55,430 bases of DNA from Ruminococcus sp. (GCA_017404665.1 JAFRBX010000074.1:1-55430); one strand, 5' to 3'. Shown: positions 1 through 9,155, counted from the first letter of the stretch. A program made the numbers and translations. The notes: generated from the letters alone by a model not told the origin.

Positions 1-2
1 AG

Positions 3-131
3 AACCGCTATGAGCCTCGGGCTACCATCAGCGGCATTTTGAAGCGCAATCTCTTTGACCTCAACACCCTTTCTATCTTCCTCCACAATTTCATTGCTGT
101 AATTCAGATTACAGAGTTATTGCAGAATTAG
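3..131 (+). CDS. 3' end of an unidentified gene (partial)
   Basis: An open frame enters from the left edge and stops at TAG 129-131. The visible 42 residues end in a hydrophobic stretch rich in Leu, Ile and Phe and finish with ELLQN. I do not recognise the family. The tail does not resemble the C-terminus expected for the IS4-type transposase at the other edge of the window. Frame choice rests only on its openness, so it could also be a chance frame. Confidence 0.35.
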   Translation, partial: NRYEPRATISGILKRNLFDLNTLSIFLHNFIAVIQITELLQN

Positions 132-153
132 ATTGACGTGGTTAAATCCATGA

Positions 154-182
154 TTGACATTCCGTCATTTGTGTAGTACAAT
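154..182 (+). promoter_or_regulatory. Consensus sigma-A promoter
   Basis: A perfect -35 TTGACA at 154-159 and -10 TACAAT at 177-182 are separated by 17 bp. Transcription would start near 189 and read into the small TTG-start ORF at 231. Confidence 0.7.
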
Positions 183-230
183 ATATTATGCGTATTTATA
201 ATATTTTATTGTAGTTTGGAGTGAAATTAA

Positions 231-404
231 TTGGTTAAGTCATATACAGTCGATAACAGCATTTCTTTAAAAATGCCTAAAGTATCAGCGGCTGATCCCG
301 GAAGAGCAAAGTCATGCTTTGTAGATCCCAACCGTTGCTCCACTGTAAAAGTTCATCTAGATAAGATCGATTTCAACGAGCATTTGACCAACCGGAAAAA
401 ATAA
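231..404 (+). CDS. Small hypothetical protein, 57 aa, TTG start
   Basis: This short frame begins with TTG at 231, seven bases after a GGAGTG ribosome binding site (218-223), and lies 49 bp downstream of a consensus promoter. The peptide starts MVKSYTVDNS and ends NEHLTNRKK. It is polar, has two cysteines and shows no membrane segment. No family is recognised. Promoter, ribosome binding site and frame agree in spacing, which is why I treat it as a likely gene. It precedes the structured repeat at 448-575 and the metallopeptidase gene, so it could be the first gene of that cassette or an independent remnant. Confidence 0.45.
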   Translation: MVKSYTVDNSISLKMPKVSAADPGRAKSCFVDPNRCSTVKVHLDKIDFNEHLTNRKK

Positions 405-447
405 TATTTTTCACTAAAGGCAACTGCACGTGAGTGTGGTTGTTTTG

Positions 448-575
448 TTTTTATCATACAGGAAACTGCTCGTTTCCTGTATGATAAAAAGATTTGTATG
501 CCCGCCCAGTTTTCTGCTGCGCAGAAACGGACGATGGCTATGCGAAATGCGCGCGAAGCGCGATTTCTTATCGTA
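448..575 (+). repeat. Structured dispersed repeat, copy 1
   Basis: It begins with a perfect 19-bp inverted repeat (448-466 with 472-490, loop TGCTC). A second hairpin follows around the CTGCG loop at about 511-531, then a third with arms GAAAT/ATTTC and CGCGC/GCGCG around GAA. The same order of hairpins and linkers occurs at 28590-28713, with changed but still complementary stem bases. The element sits directly in front of the metallopeptidase start. The first hairpin could act as a terminator for the small upstream ORF, although it lacks a long T-run. Confidence 0.6.
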
Positions 576-592
576 TCATGCGGAGGACCGAA

Positions 593-3202
593 ATGGATAA
601 AAGATTGTTATCGCTGGGGAAGTACAACATCGAAAAAACCAAGACAAAGGATCTGGACGGGATCCTGCAATCTGAGTGTTACTTTGATTGGATAGAGCTC
701 AAAAGCATCGGGAACACACAGGACCTCGATACGGCAGATCATATCTTCGGACATGAGATCATCGAGAAATCCGTTGCGCAGCCCGGCAAGACACAGATGC
801 ATGTTCAGGAATCTATGATCCTTGTATCTGATTCTGACAGGGAGTTCCTATCAGATCCTAAGTGTGTTTATATCTCGATGATCAATATCCCTATGTGGAA
901 GGAAGATGTTTTCAAAGACGAACAGGAGTACGTTTCTGTCAGAGAGCGAATCTTTACCGATATCTCCGAAAAAGCAGGGGAGAACTGTAAGCTGTTTCAT
1001 ACCTTTGATCATTGTGATTTGATACTGATCGCAGACGGCGAGAAGGTGACCTTCTCGGATTATATGCGTACGCTCAGAAAGATCAGAAAACACAGCGTCG
1101 ATTCGGGCGGTAAAACGATAAAAGCGATATTGGATATCACTACGATCTACGGCTATACCAAAGACTATACCGCCAACTCCTCTCTTAGGGATGAGGATCT
1201 TTCCTTGACTCTTGAGATCAACTTCAAAACGCCCGAATACACCATCGAGTCTTTCCAAAACGAGGTCGTCCATGCTCCGGATCTGACGATAGAGACGATC
1301 GGAAGATATGACGCTCTGCTGTTTTGGAAAGATGCTTCCTGGAACGCTTTCGACGATATCGTAGATGTTTTGAGGAAAAACCACAGCAGTCTGTATACTT
1401 ACCGGATCATCATCGGCGAAAAGCAGGTCCTCGCCGACGGCGGTTCAAAAGAGGAAAAGCATTCCATTACACCCGGGACCTTGATGTCGGCTTTGCCGCG
1501 GTTTGCAGATGAAACGTTCAAGTTGATCTACAGCATGATCAAGGACGATCTGGGAAAACCGCTTGACAACGCCCTGATCGAGATCCAGAACTCTATCATC
1601 ACCATGCTGCACAGCGGCTTTGCGCAATATTATACCCTTTCTTTCTATGAGTCGTTCTATAGCTTTCTGCGATTTATCAACAGGCTGTACCGAAAGATCG
1701 AAGCGTCTGCAGCCGACAGCGATGAAAGAAAGAATACCTGTGAGACCGTGTATGATCTTTTCAGGCTGTATTTCGGATATCTGAACGCTTTGAACGCATG
1801 CACGATCCACAGCGAGAGACAGTTTTTGCAAACGGATTCGTACCAGCTCCTGTATTTTGACGCTTCTCCGAAGCTGATTGCCTTTTATACCGCGTTAGCA
1901 AACAAGATCGTATCGGTCGTTGAGAAAGACACCAGCAATAATTACACTTTTTTGATCACACCCGACTTTAAGGCTCATATCTTTGTAGAATCGCTGACAA
2001 ATGACCGAACCGTCAGGAATGAACGCAACATCCTCATTATCCATGCGGATGAAAACAGCCTGTACGATCTGTCTTCAACCGTGAAGATCATTACACATGA
2101 GATATTTCATCATATAGGGCAGAAGCCTGAGATGCGCCGCTTCAGAGCCAAGCTGTTTTTGAAGTGTTCGTTGGCTTTCATCCTCGCGCAAACGATCCCT
2201 TATGCGGTATTCAAGCTGCATGATGATTCTATCAGCGATTATCAGTTCTTTTGCCGTTTTACGGATCAGTTCTATGACGGTTTTTTCCATGATATCGATT
2301 GCGCTTCCACTACCGAGAGATTTTTCAGGTTCGTGGATCCGGATCAGATGGAGCTTGGCTATAAAGCGGAGCAGGAAACACATTATCTATCAAATCTTTC
2401 CCGTTCTTTCTTGTCTGAATTGATGTTGCTTTTTAAAAGCAAGTCATACAAATTGATCGTTGATATTCTGAACAGAACCGTTGCCGAGCCGCTTGACCGG
2501 TGCGTGTGCATGCTTGACCTTGAAGGATCAGCTGACAGTGAGACCGAAAAGAGCATTCTGACCGGATTCTCAAATGAATACCTGGCCGAAAGGATTTTTT
2601 CGAATATGTATGATTGGCTGATGGATAACTCAAAAGCAGACGTACTTGAGATCATTCGTCATACCTTCAGAGAAAGCTTCGCCGATCTGAATATGATCGA
2701 CTTGATTTGCGGCGGAAACGGCGAAATCGCGGATTGGTATATTCGGCTGATGCAGGAGAATCACGGCGATGAAAACCCTGAGGAGTACCCGAGAATCTAT
2801 GCGGTATTGAGGTCGCTCGGCGCCGGTTCGTGCAGCTGGGCGAAAAGCTTTGAAGCAAATTGCTTTAAAAAGCGTCCCGCAGAGTTGCCCGTTGATGATC
2901 TGTTGGAGGATAAAGAGGAGGTCGTGGGCTCCGTCAGTCGTGCCGAGCGGATATTAAAAGAGAATTACGGTATGTTTTACTATTATCTTGCCGAACAATC
3001 CTCCGAATATTTGAATCACTTCAAAAGCAGCAACGAGGAAACAAAAGACTTGACCGAACTGAAAGAAAGCCTATCTTCCATGATCATCAGTTTCAGCGAA
3101 GGAACGGTACAGGATATTGTTAACATCATGGACAGAGAGATCTTTGAATACAGGCAAAGACTGATTATTTCTCAGGAAGAGGATAGAAACAGAATAGAAT
3201 AA
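593..3202 (+). CDS. Large HExxH zinc-metallopeptidase-like protein, 869 aa
   Basis: I place the start at ATG 593 because GGAGG (582-586) lies six bases upstream; the open frame reaches back to 494, but that part is translated repeat sequence. Residues 502-507 read HEIFHH, preceded by a hydrophobic strand and VKIIT, which fits the HExxH zinc site of gluzincin peptidases. I see no signal peptide or membrane segment, so a cytoplasmic protein is likely. The N-terminal 300 residues and the C-terminal 300 are not recognised. The gene is followed after 187 bp, with no obvious terminator, by a NACHT NTPase gene in the same direction. Large effector plus NACHT sensor is a layout known from anti-phage and NLR-like systems, so a defence role with regulated proteolysis is inferred, not shown. 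The zinc-site assignment rests on one motif; a third zinc ligand was not identified. Confidence 0.75.
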   Translation: MDKRLLSLGKYNIEKTKTKDLDGILQSECYFDWIELKSIGNTQDLDTADHIFGHEIIEKSVAQPGKTQMHVQESMILVSDSDREFLSDPKCVYISMINIPMWKEDVFKDEQEYVSVRERIFTDISEKAGENCKLFHTFDHCDLILIADGEKVTFSDYMRTLRKIRKHSVDSGGKTIKAILDITTIYGYTKDYTANSSLRDEDLSLTLEINFKTPEYTIESFQNEVVHAPDLTIETIGRYDALLFWKDASWNAFDDIVDVLRKNHSSLYTYRIIIGEKQVLADGGSKEEKHSITPGTLMSALPRFADETFKLIYSMIKDDLGKPLDNALIEIQNSIITMLHSGFAQYYTLSFYESFYSFLRFINRLYRKIEASAADSDERKNTCETVYDLFRLYFGYLNALNACTIHSERQFLQTDSYQLLYFDASPKLIAFYTALANKIVSVVEKDTSNNYTFLITPDFKAHIFVESLTNDRTVRNERNILIIHADENSLYDLSSTVKIITHEIFHHIGQKPEMRRFRAKLFLKCSLAFILAQTIPYAVFKLHDDSISDYQFFCRFTDQFYDGFFHDIDCASTTERFFRFVDPDQMELGYKAEQETHYLSNLSRSFLSELMLLFKSKSYKLIVDILNRTVAEPLDRCVCMLDLEGSADSETEKSILTGFSNEYLAERIFSNMYDWLMDNSKADVLEIIRHTFRESFADLNMIDLICGGNGEIADWYIRLMQENHGDENPEEYPRIYAVLRSLGAGSCSWAKSFEANCFKKRPAELPVDDLLEDKEEVVGSVSRAERILKENYGMFYYYLAEQSSEYLNHFKSSNEETKDLTELKESLSSMIISFSEGTVQDIVNIMDREIFEYRQRLIISQEEDRNRIE

Positions 3203-3389
3203 AGCTTTTGTTATGATATCATGCCGGTATTGTTTGATTTTCTTATTGCCGATTCGTTGCTTTTGCTGTTTGCGGCTGTATTCCTGTCAGAGAAGAATTG
3301 ACCAGATGGATTCATAATGACAAATTCCGCATAATCATATTCCGGGATAAAAACGATGGAAACAGGAATCATTTTCAAAGGGTGAGATA

Positions 3390-6300
3390 ATGAAAGAGAA
3401 GCTGATCAGTAAAAAATTCACGTTCAGTGAAATTTGCAGTATTTTCAATGAAAGGAATGATGCTTACACCAAGCTGTTTCACCAGTTGTTTGACGCTGCG
3501 CTGTTATTCTGTCCGGCATTGAAGCTCCCTGCGGCGATCGCATCCGCCGTTTTTGAGCAGGATATTACTGTGAGTATCTTGGAAGCGAAGGAGCATTTGA
3601 AAACCTGCATTGAGGATGTTGCCGCGCTGATAAGAGAGAACACTCCGGGTTCCTATTATAAGAAGTATAACGATATGCTCCTTGCGCATTTTCTGTTGGT
3701 GTTTTCTGCATACTATGATGCTGTCAGAGCGCTTCTGCCCGAAAAGAATTATCATGTTCCTCTGGATGACGAAATAACATTATATATCACCGAGGACGCG
3801 CTGAAAAACTACGCCGAAAAATTCGAGGACAGCAGTAACAAAACGATCGAATGGGGAAGTATTCCCGATTTCCCGCATGACCTGACCTTCTATACTTTTT
3901 ATGAGGAAGAGTTGGAAAAGCTGTATCAGATGCTTACGGATGAGTTTTTCAAATTCTATCATCATATCCTGAACGAAGAGAAGATACCCTCCGCGGTCGC
4001 AGACGCGGTATCTGCAAGAATAAGAGGAGTACCGAAGCTCGCGAAGGATATATATCGGGCGCAGTATTTTTCGCTCAAGGAGAAGTTCAGCTTATTCTCT
4101 GAGTATTCAAACACCGGAGAACATAAGATCATAGCTGATAAGATCGATCAGCTGCTGCAGATTGCTCAAGAAACGGCGGGGAACAACGCTGTCAAGCGTG
4201 CCGCAGAGACGTTTAAATCGGAGGAGCGATACTGTAAATCTCAGGTCTGTAAAAAGATTCTTTACGGCGGTGATGATGAGTATGATATGCTGCCTGCGAT
4301 CGAAGACTGCTTCCTGCCGCAATCCTATAAATCGATTGTGTTCCGATCGGAAGGAAAGAATCGAACGGTACTGGGACCGGATGAAACATGGGCGGATGTA
4401 GAGGAAAAGGATGATCTGATTGCCTATATCGGACAAACCGTCAGTTCGCCTCCCTTTGACAGAAAACCTATCATCATACTCGGCGAGCCCGGCGGAGGAA
4501 AATCCACCCTGAGCAAAATATTGGCTGCAAAAGTATTTTCACTGCAATACTATGTGATCGTCGTCAAGCTTCGCGAGGTGAACGCGGGCGATCGCATCCC
4601 CGCTATGATCGAACAGCAAATCAAGCGAGATATTTCTGAGGATATTACATGGAGCGAAATGAGGAACTGTATCAGGGAAACCGATATCCCTCTGCTGATC
4701 ATTTTTGACGGTTACGACGAACTCCTGAGAGCAGGAGGAATAGAGTATGCCGGCTTTATCCGATCCGTGTATGATTTTCAAAAGAATCAGGAAGAGGTAT
4801 ACGATTTCCTGATCCGCACGATCATTACCGGCAGAAAAAATTTGATCGATCTGGCTGATTTACCCAACAACAGCGCTGTCATCTGTCTACAGGAATTTTC
4901 AGAAAGAAAGGTTGACGAATGGATAGAGAGATGGAATCAGCATAATGCTGCCCGCTTTGAAGCAAGGAGAGTACAGCCGTTTGCGGTACGTCCGCGGTAT
5001 GCCTATTTAACAAAGCAGCCCTTACTGCTGACTATGCTGGCAATGTATGATTATGAAGCAAATGCGCTGGCACAGGATCATGATTGGAACTCTGCGGATG
5101 TATACCGGAACCTGTTGGATAACTATGTGAAACTGGAATTGAAAAACACGAAACCCGCCGCAGCGGTATGGGGAACAAACGGCGAGGAGATCATGCATGA
5201 GTTTCTGCGTGTCGCTTCAATGGGAATGCTGAACCGCAGACAGCTGTATCTTACCAAGGAGCAGTTTGAACAGGATCTGTATTTCTATGGGGTCAGACGC
5301 TCAGACGAAAAGCCGCATGAATTGGATGACGGCGTCAAGCTGTTTGGCAGCTTCTTTTTTGTGAACACTTCAAAGGTGAAAGAGCTCTCAGGCGCTGTCA
5401 GCGTCGATAAATATACGTTTGAGTTTCTGCACGCTACCTTCGGAGAGTATCTTGCTGCAGATCATATATGGAAACAGTATGCACGTGTCATAACCGAGTG
5501 TTCGGAAGACGGACAGGTATCGGAAAAGACGATGCATGCTTTGTATGTGAGCATCGCTTTTATGTGTCTGTCGGAAAAGCCGAACCTGCTGCATATGATT
5601 ACGGAAATAAACGGTGAGATAACGGCGGAGCAGGCGTCTGACTATTTGACCGGTGAATTAAAAGAGGCTGTCACCGGGAAGCTTTTCCTGCGGATCAGCA
5701 AGTGGTTGGATGGCGTCGACGTCCCTTACGAGAGCTATACGCTGCTGCGCCATGCAGCTCTGTATGCCATGAATCTGATCAGTATTTCTGCTTTTGCCAA
5801 TTCTGAATGTCATGCATATTTATCGGCGGAAGAGTGGAGAACACTGATTCAGTTTTTGCGCGCAGGCTTGCGGGAGAAAGAACTGGAGGTTTTCTCTTAT
5901 CTCCATTACATTGAACCTTATACAGAGGGGTATCATATCTACCGTCAAAAACCGAGTCCCGGAATGATTTCCGCCATATCGAAAGCGCCTCATGTGGAAA
6001 AACTCCATCTGATCAATCATGCAATGGTGGATGAACTCAATCTCGCCTTTTCCGGCACGGTTTACGCGGATTACTTATCAGAACCGTATATTGATAAGCA
6101 TGGCTTGGAATTGAAAAGCGAACTGTATTACGGAATGATGGTCAAACGCATGTATCCTTCTGATAATGAGATAGGTACGCTGTTCAAGGCGCAGACAGCT
6201 TGCTTTGATGAATTCAAGTATGATGTACTGAGCGCGTTGTATATCTTTGCGCAGAGGAAATATGCATCAGACGTGAATGTTAAGAGGCAGCTTTTCCGAT

Positions 6301-7094
6301 TCTGCATCGAGGGAATGAAGCGGTTTGAAAGTATCCCCGAAACAAGCTTTTTTGACGCCGCTTACGGTGAAACGGTGATCGGCGCGTTTCTCGAACTGTT
6401 GAATCTCTCTCGGCTGGTGAGGATCGATTATCATATGTATGAACGTGCGATGGGTATCATCAGAAAACTGCCTCTGAGCAATCGGGAGGAACGGTTTGCC
6501 GTGATCGGATTTGCTGTTGACGCAATACCGCGAATCTCTCCGCGTTACAGATACTCGGAAATCGAAAGAACGCTGTCCGGAATCGGGAGTTATATCCATC
6601 CGGGAAAGCGTATCGGTTCGGCGGCAGCAAGCTTTTATATCCGGTCAATAGGAGAATTGTTCGGCGGATTTATGACGGTCAACGTGCCGCCGCCGGAAGC
6701 CGGGATTTACAGTCTGGCGGACAGGATCATGGGCGATATCATGGTCAAATGCCAATCGCTTCATGCCTCCTCGAAGGAGGCAAAGCAGGTCATACTTGCT
6801 TATATAACGCAGTTATATTTCAGAAATCACAATCTATATGATTGGCTGATTGAAAACCTGTCTCACAATCACAGTTTTATCCTTTTGTTTGAAGAATGGC
6901 TGCATGCTTTGCCGGATCATTCCGATCGAACGGTCTTAGTGATGTGGAAAACGGTGTCTTATCTGAAAGCACTGGATGTGCGCTTCCATCAGAAAACCAT
7001 TTCCCGCACCGCCGGTTGTTACTTGGCAAACAGAGTATCGGATACGGAGATTACAGCAGCGCTGAGGAGCGCCGCGGATGAATCTCTATCATAG
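3390..7094 (+). CDS. NACHT-family NTPase, 1234 aa
   Basis: This is a STAND-type P-loop NTPase. The Walker A motif GEPGGGKST lies at residues 365-373 and the Walker B region LLIIFDGYDEL at about 435-445. The motif FLHATFGEYLAA (679-690) is the conserved helical motif found after the NTPase core in bacterial NACHT proteins. An all-helical N-terminal region of about 350 residues precedes the core, and about 540 mostly helical residues follow, where sensing repeats usually sit. No nuclease, TIR or membrane effector domain is evident, so if it works in defence the neighbouring HExxH protein is the natural effector candidate. Start ATG 3390 follows GGGTGAGATA. Bacterial NACHT proteins are known anti-phage sensors; the trigger of this one cannot be told from sequence. 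Confidence 0.85.
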   Translation: MKEKLISKKFTFSEICSIFNERNDAYTKLFHQLFDAALLFCPALKLPAAIASAVFEQDITVSILEAKEHLKTCIEDVAALIRENTPGSYYKKYNDMLLAHFLLVFSAYYDAVRALLPEKNYHVPLDDEITLYITEDALKNYAEKFEDSSNKTIEWGSIPDFPHDLTFYTFYEEELEKLYQMLTDEFFKFYHHILNEEKIPSAVADAVSARIRGVPKLAKDIYRAQYFSLKEKFSLFSEYSNTGEHKIIADKIDQLLQIAQETAGNNAVKRAAETFKSEERYCKSQVCKKILYGGDDEYDMLPAIEDCFLPQSYKSIVFRSEGKNRTVLGPDETWADVEEKDDLIAYIGQTVSSPPFDRKPIIILGEPGGGKSTLSKILAAKVFSLQYYVIVVKLREVNAGDRIPAMIEQQIKRDISEDITWSEMRNCIRETDIPLLIIFDGYDELLRAGGIEYAGFIRSVYDFQKNQEEVYDFLIRTIITGRKNLIDLADLPNNSAVICLQEFSERKVDEWIERWNQHNAARFEARRVQPFAVRPRYAYLTKQPLLLTMLAMYDYEANALAQDHDWNSADVYRNLLDNYVKLELKNTKPAAAVWGTNGEEIMHEFLRVASMGMLNRRQLYLTKEQFEQDLYFYGVRRSDEKPHELDDGVKLFGSFFFVNTSKVKELSGAVSVDKYTFEFLHATFGEYLAADHIWKQYARVITECSEDGQVSEKTMHALYVSIAFMCLSEKPNLLHMITEINGEITAEQASDYLTGELKEAVTGKLFLRISKWLDGVDVPYESYTLLRHAALYAMNLISISAFANSECHAYLSAEEWRTLIQFLRAGLREKELEVFSYLHYIEPYTEGYHIYRQKPSPGMISAISKAPHVEKLHLINHAMVDELNLAFSGTVYADYLSEPYIDKHGLELKSELYYGMMVKRMYPSDNEIGTLFKAQTACFDEFKYDVLSALYIFAQRKYASDVNVKRQLFRFCIEGMKRFESIPETSFFDAAYGETVIGAFLELLNLSRLVRIDYHMYERAMGIIRKLPLSNREERFAVIGFAVDAIPRISPRYRYSEIERTLSGIGSYIHPGKRIGSAAASFYIRSIGELFGGFMTVNVPPPEAGIYSLADRIMGDIMVKCQSLHASSKEAKQVILAYITQLYFRNHNLYDWLIENLSHNHSFILLFEEWLHALPDHSDRTVLVMWKTVSYLKALDVRFHQKTISRTAGCYLANRVSDTEITAALRSAADESLS

Positions 7095-7536
7095 GTTTAG
7101 CTATCCACGAAAAAACCGCGGCTTAAGCAAGTGTGCCGCAGGGGAGTATTTATCCTCTTAGATGAATACCTCACCCGAGCAAAGCGAGGGTACAGGGATT
7201 ACTTCATACAGAGGAGATTGCTGCATATGAACAGCTTTAGATCAGAAAAGCTCGGTCTTTGAGAGTAAAAACTCAGTAAAATTGCAATGCATGACCCCGT
7301 CGTTGTTCATCTTGAACTTCCGACGGTTACGTCGTAACTTTTAGATTGGTATATTACATTTTGCGTGAAATATCAATAGAATAAAACTATGTCTTCTAAA
7401 TCACAGGACGTTTATGTCGCAAGTTTTAGATACAAAAGCTGATGATAAGCGAACAGGAGGAACGAATATATTATGCATTCCTCTGCCTCTGTTTCGGGTG
7501 ACTGTAACAATAATATCACGTAATGATTGTTTTGGA
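7095..7536. repeat. Intergenic stretch with one dispersed repeat
   Basis: Positions 7126-7196 hold a sequence with the cores TATCCTCTTAG and CGAGCAAAGCGAGGG that also occurs at 16371-16436. The rest of this 440-bp gap shows no convincing gene. The + strand open frame at 7414-7677 overlaps the oppositely oriented HTH gene and has no ribosome binding site. Confidence 0.5.
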
Positions 7537-8187
7537 TTAGCTTTCAGCGGAAATGGGTACCTTCTCCATCAAATCTTCCGGTTCACAATAGAGGGCTTTT
7601 GCCAATCGGATAACGTATTCTGCACGAGCTGCATTGATGTTTTTCTGCCGCTGTTCGTATTGCTGAATCGTCCGTAAAGGAACGCCGCTTTCCTCTGCAA
7701 GCTGAGATTGGCTCAGACCGGCTTTCAGACGGTATCGCTTTAAGTTTGTAATTGGATTTTTGCCGAGATACATCTCATTCAGCAAATCGCAAAAATGTCG
7801 TATATCCATCTCATGATACGGAGAATACAGCGCCTTGATTTTGAAAATATCCTCTGTGTCAAAAATATCCTTGAACGCGATACCGGTATCCCACTGGTAG
7901 TAAGCCAACGCCCATCCCAGCCAATATTCCTCGGAGCGATCGGCAGTCGGTCTTGCTTTTACACGCGGAACACTGTCGCCGAGAACGGCATACGCCATTT
8001 CAATACCGGACATCCCCGCAAGCAGTGAGGAATCGCCTCGCTCAAACCGCTTGCATGCCTCGCTGTTCAGAAATCTTGTCCAAAACTCACGCAGATCCAT
8101 ATGCAGATCATAAACAGCAAAATCCAACATACGCCCCAACGCGACGCGCGCCTTTTCCAGATAGACCTTATCGTAAGCGTGGATCAT
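7537..8187 (-). CDS. HTH (XRE) protein, likely antitoxin of the DUF3990 gene, 216 aa
   Basis: Residues about 148-207 form a Cro/CI-type helix-turn-helix (KRYRLKAGLSQSQLAEES, then VPLRTIQQYE). The first 145 residues are a separate, mainly helical domain that I do not recognise. The start ATG at 8187 lies inside the end of the upstream gene (20-bp overlap), with GGAGATG as ribosome binding site, so the two are translationally coupled. DUF3990 genes are commonly paired with a small regulatory partner. The HTH domain would bind the twin palindromes upstream of the pair and repress it. The partner role and operator binding are inferred from context. Confidence 0.75.
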   Translation of the reverse strand: MIHAYDKVYLEKARVALGRMLDFAVYDLHMDLREFWTRFLNSEACKRFERGDSSLLAGMSGIEMAYAVLGDSVPRVKARPTADRSEEYWLGWALAYYQWDTGIAFKDIFDTEDIFKIKALYSPYHEMDIRHFCDLLNEMYLGKNPITNLKRYRLKAGLSQSQLAEESGVPLRTIQQYEQRQKNINAARAEYVIRLAKALYCEPEDLMEKVPISAES

Positions 8188-8845
8188 TCGGTTTCATCTC
8201 CTCGTCCATGATAGCGGTGATGTACAGGTCGCCTCTTTGACGCCGATTGCGTTCGGTGTCAAAGTATTCTCTGCGAGCCGCCTTGTCGCGGTATTCTTTC
8301 TTCGCATACCACTCGCTGTAGAGTGCTATCTCATTCCCGACATATTGTATGCGGTCAAAAGCTGTTTTACTCTTCAGGACGATCTGCTGACCGAGCTTAC
8401 CTAAGTGCATGGCGTTATTGAGCTGTCGGTATGAGATCGTACCGTTGATGAAATCCTGTGCAAAGGAAAAGTAGCTGTCATCTGCACGGTATCCGATCAT
8501 AATATCCGCTTTAGAGTAATCGATCAGAAAGTTTTCCAAGATATACTCTCTCGCGTCGTAGGCAAGACCGGACGGAATATCAAACTCGCGGTTTTTCAGC
8601 AAGACAGCCAGCCAATGAAGGATACAGTAATCTTCACCGTTAAGATCAAGAATTGTCAGTCCGTCCATTTCAATATCATAGATATTTGCATAGCCGTTGC
8701 GGTCGGGAGCAACACCCCACTCCTTCGCCATGTCGATGGAATCGGTGCAGTAAAAACCTAGGTCGTAATCGTTATACGCCTTACCGTAACCGAACTCAGG
8801 CTTTTTGATAATGTCCTTTGATCCGTGATAAATACGCTGAATCAT
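8168..8845 (-). CDS. DUF3990 protein, ADP-ribosyltransferase-like toxin candidate, 225 aa
   Basis: The N-terminus reads IYHGSKDIIKKPEFGYGK, followed by DLGFYCT. This is the characteristic opening of DUF3990 proteins, which have an ADP-ribosyltransferase-like fold. I take ATG 8845 as the start because GGGGG precedes it by seven bases; the longer frame to 8953 would run through the promoter and operators. The gene is first in a two-gene operon with an HTH protein and is driven by a perfect promoter at 8894-8922. A toxin-antitoxin role is inferred from family and context. Target and catalytic residues are not established here. Confidence 0.75.
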   Translation of the reverse strand: MIQRIYHGSKDIIKKPEFGYGKAYNDYDLGFYCTDSIDMAKEWGVAPDRNGYANIYDIEMDGLTILDLNGEDYCILHWLAVLLKNREFDIPSGLAYDAREYILENFLIDYSKADIMIGYRADDSYFSFAQDFINGTISYRQLNNAMHLGKLGQQIVLKSKTAFDRIQYVGNEIALYSEWYAKKEYRDKAARREYFDTERNRRQRGDLYITAIMDEEMKPNDPRLR

Positions 8846-8861
8846 GACAACACCCCCTTGT

Positions 8862-8912
8862 ACTCCTTTGGGAGTATGTACTATGTTGATCATATTATAC
8901 TCCCAAAGGAGT
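8862..8912 (-). promoter_or_regulatory. Twin palindromic operators of the DUF3990-HTH operon
   Basis: Two palindromes with arms ACTCC and GGAGT occur at 8862-8875 (centre TTTG) and 8899-8912 (centre CAAA). Their centres are 37 bp apart and together they form a larger inverted repeat. The second overlaps the promoter spacer and the first lies in the leader. This is a typical autorepression layout. Confidence 0.7.
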
Positions 8913-8922
8913 AGTGTGTCAA
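8894..8922 (-). promoter_or_regulatory. Consensus promoter of the DUF3990-HTH operon
   Basis: On the minus strand, TTGACA (8917-8922) and TATAAT (8894-8899) are separated by exactly 17 bp. Both hexamers are perfect consensus. Confidence 0.8.
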
Positions 8923-9116
8923 TAGACGAACGTAAAATTCTTTGTATTATCATATAGTCAAGAAGTCAATAAGTACAGGGAGTGGTCGAAGGGGTTATCT
9001 ATCCCGACCGCTTCGTGCTTAAGGTATACGACGTTGTTGTTCTCTTTCAGCGAGCAACAAGCTGATATGATCACTAAAGACGTACTGACTGATGAAAGCA
9101 GTGTCTATTTATGAGG

Positions 9117-9155
9117 CGCCGCCGATCGGATGAAGGATCCGTTCGGCGGCGTGTT
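9117..9155 (+). terminator. GC-rich hairpin, possible terminator
   Basis: CGCCGCCGA at 9117-9125 pairs with TTCGGCGGCG at 9142-9151, followed by GTGTTTCTT. No clear + strand gene precedes it. A short frame at 8982-9062 (GTG start, 26 aa) may be the remnant it once served. Confidence 0.4.

Noticed and set aside
1-131. Right end of the IS4-type element seen at 54.4 kb
   Set aside because: The C-terminal residues do not look like an IS4 transposase end and no matching inverted repeat was seen.
494-592. N-terminal extension of the metallopeptidase-like protein
   Set aside because: These 33 codons are translation of the structured repeat, and a good ribosome binding site precedes ATG 593.
7414-7677. 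87-aa + strand frame
   Set aside because: It overlaps the HTH gene on the other strand and has no ribosome binding site or family match.
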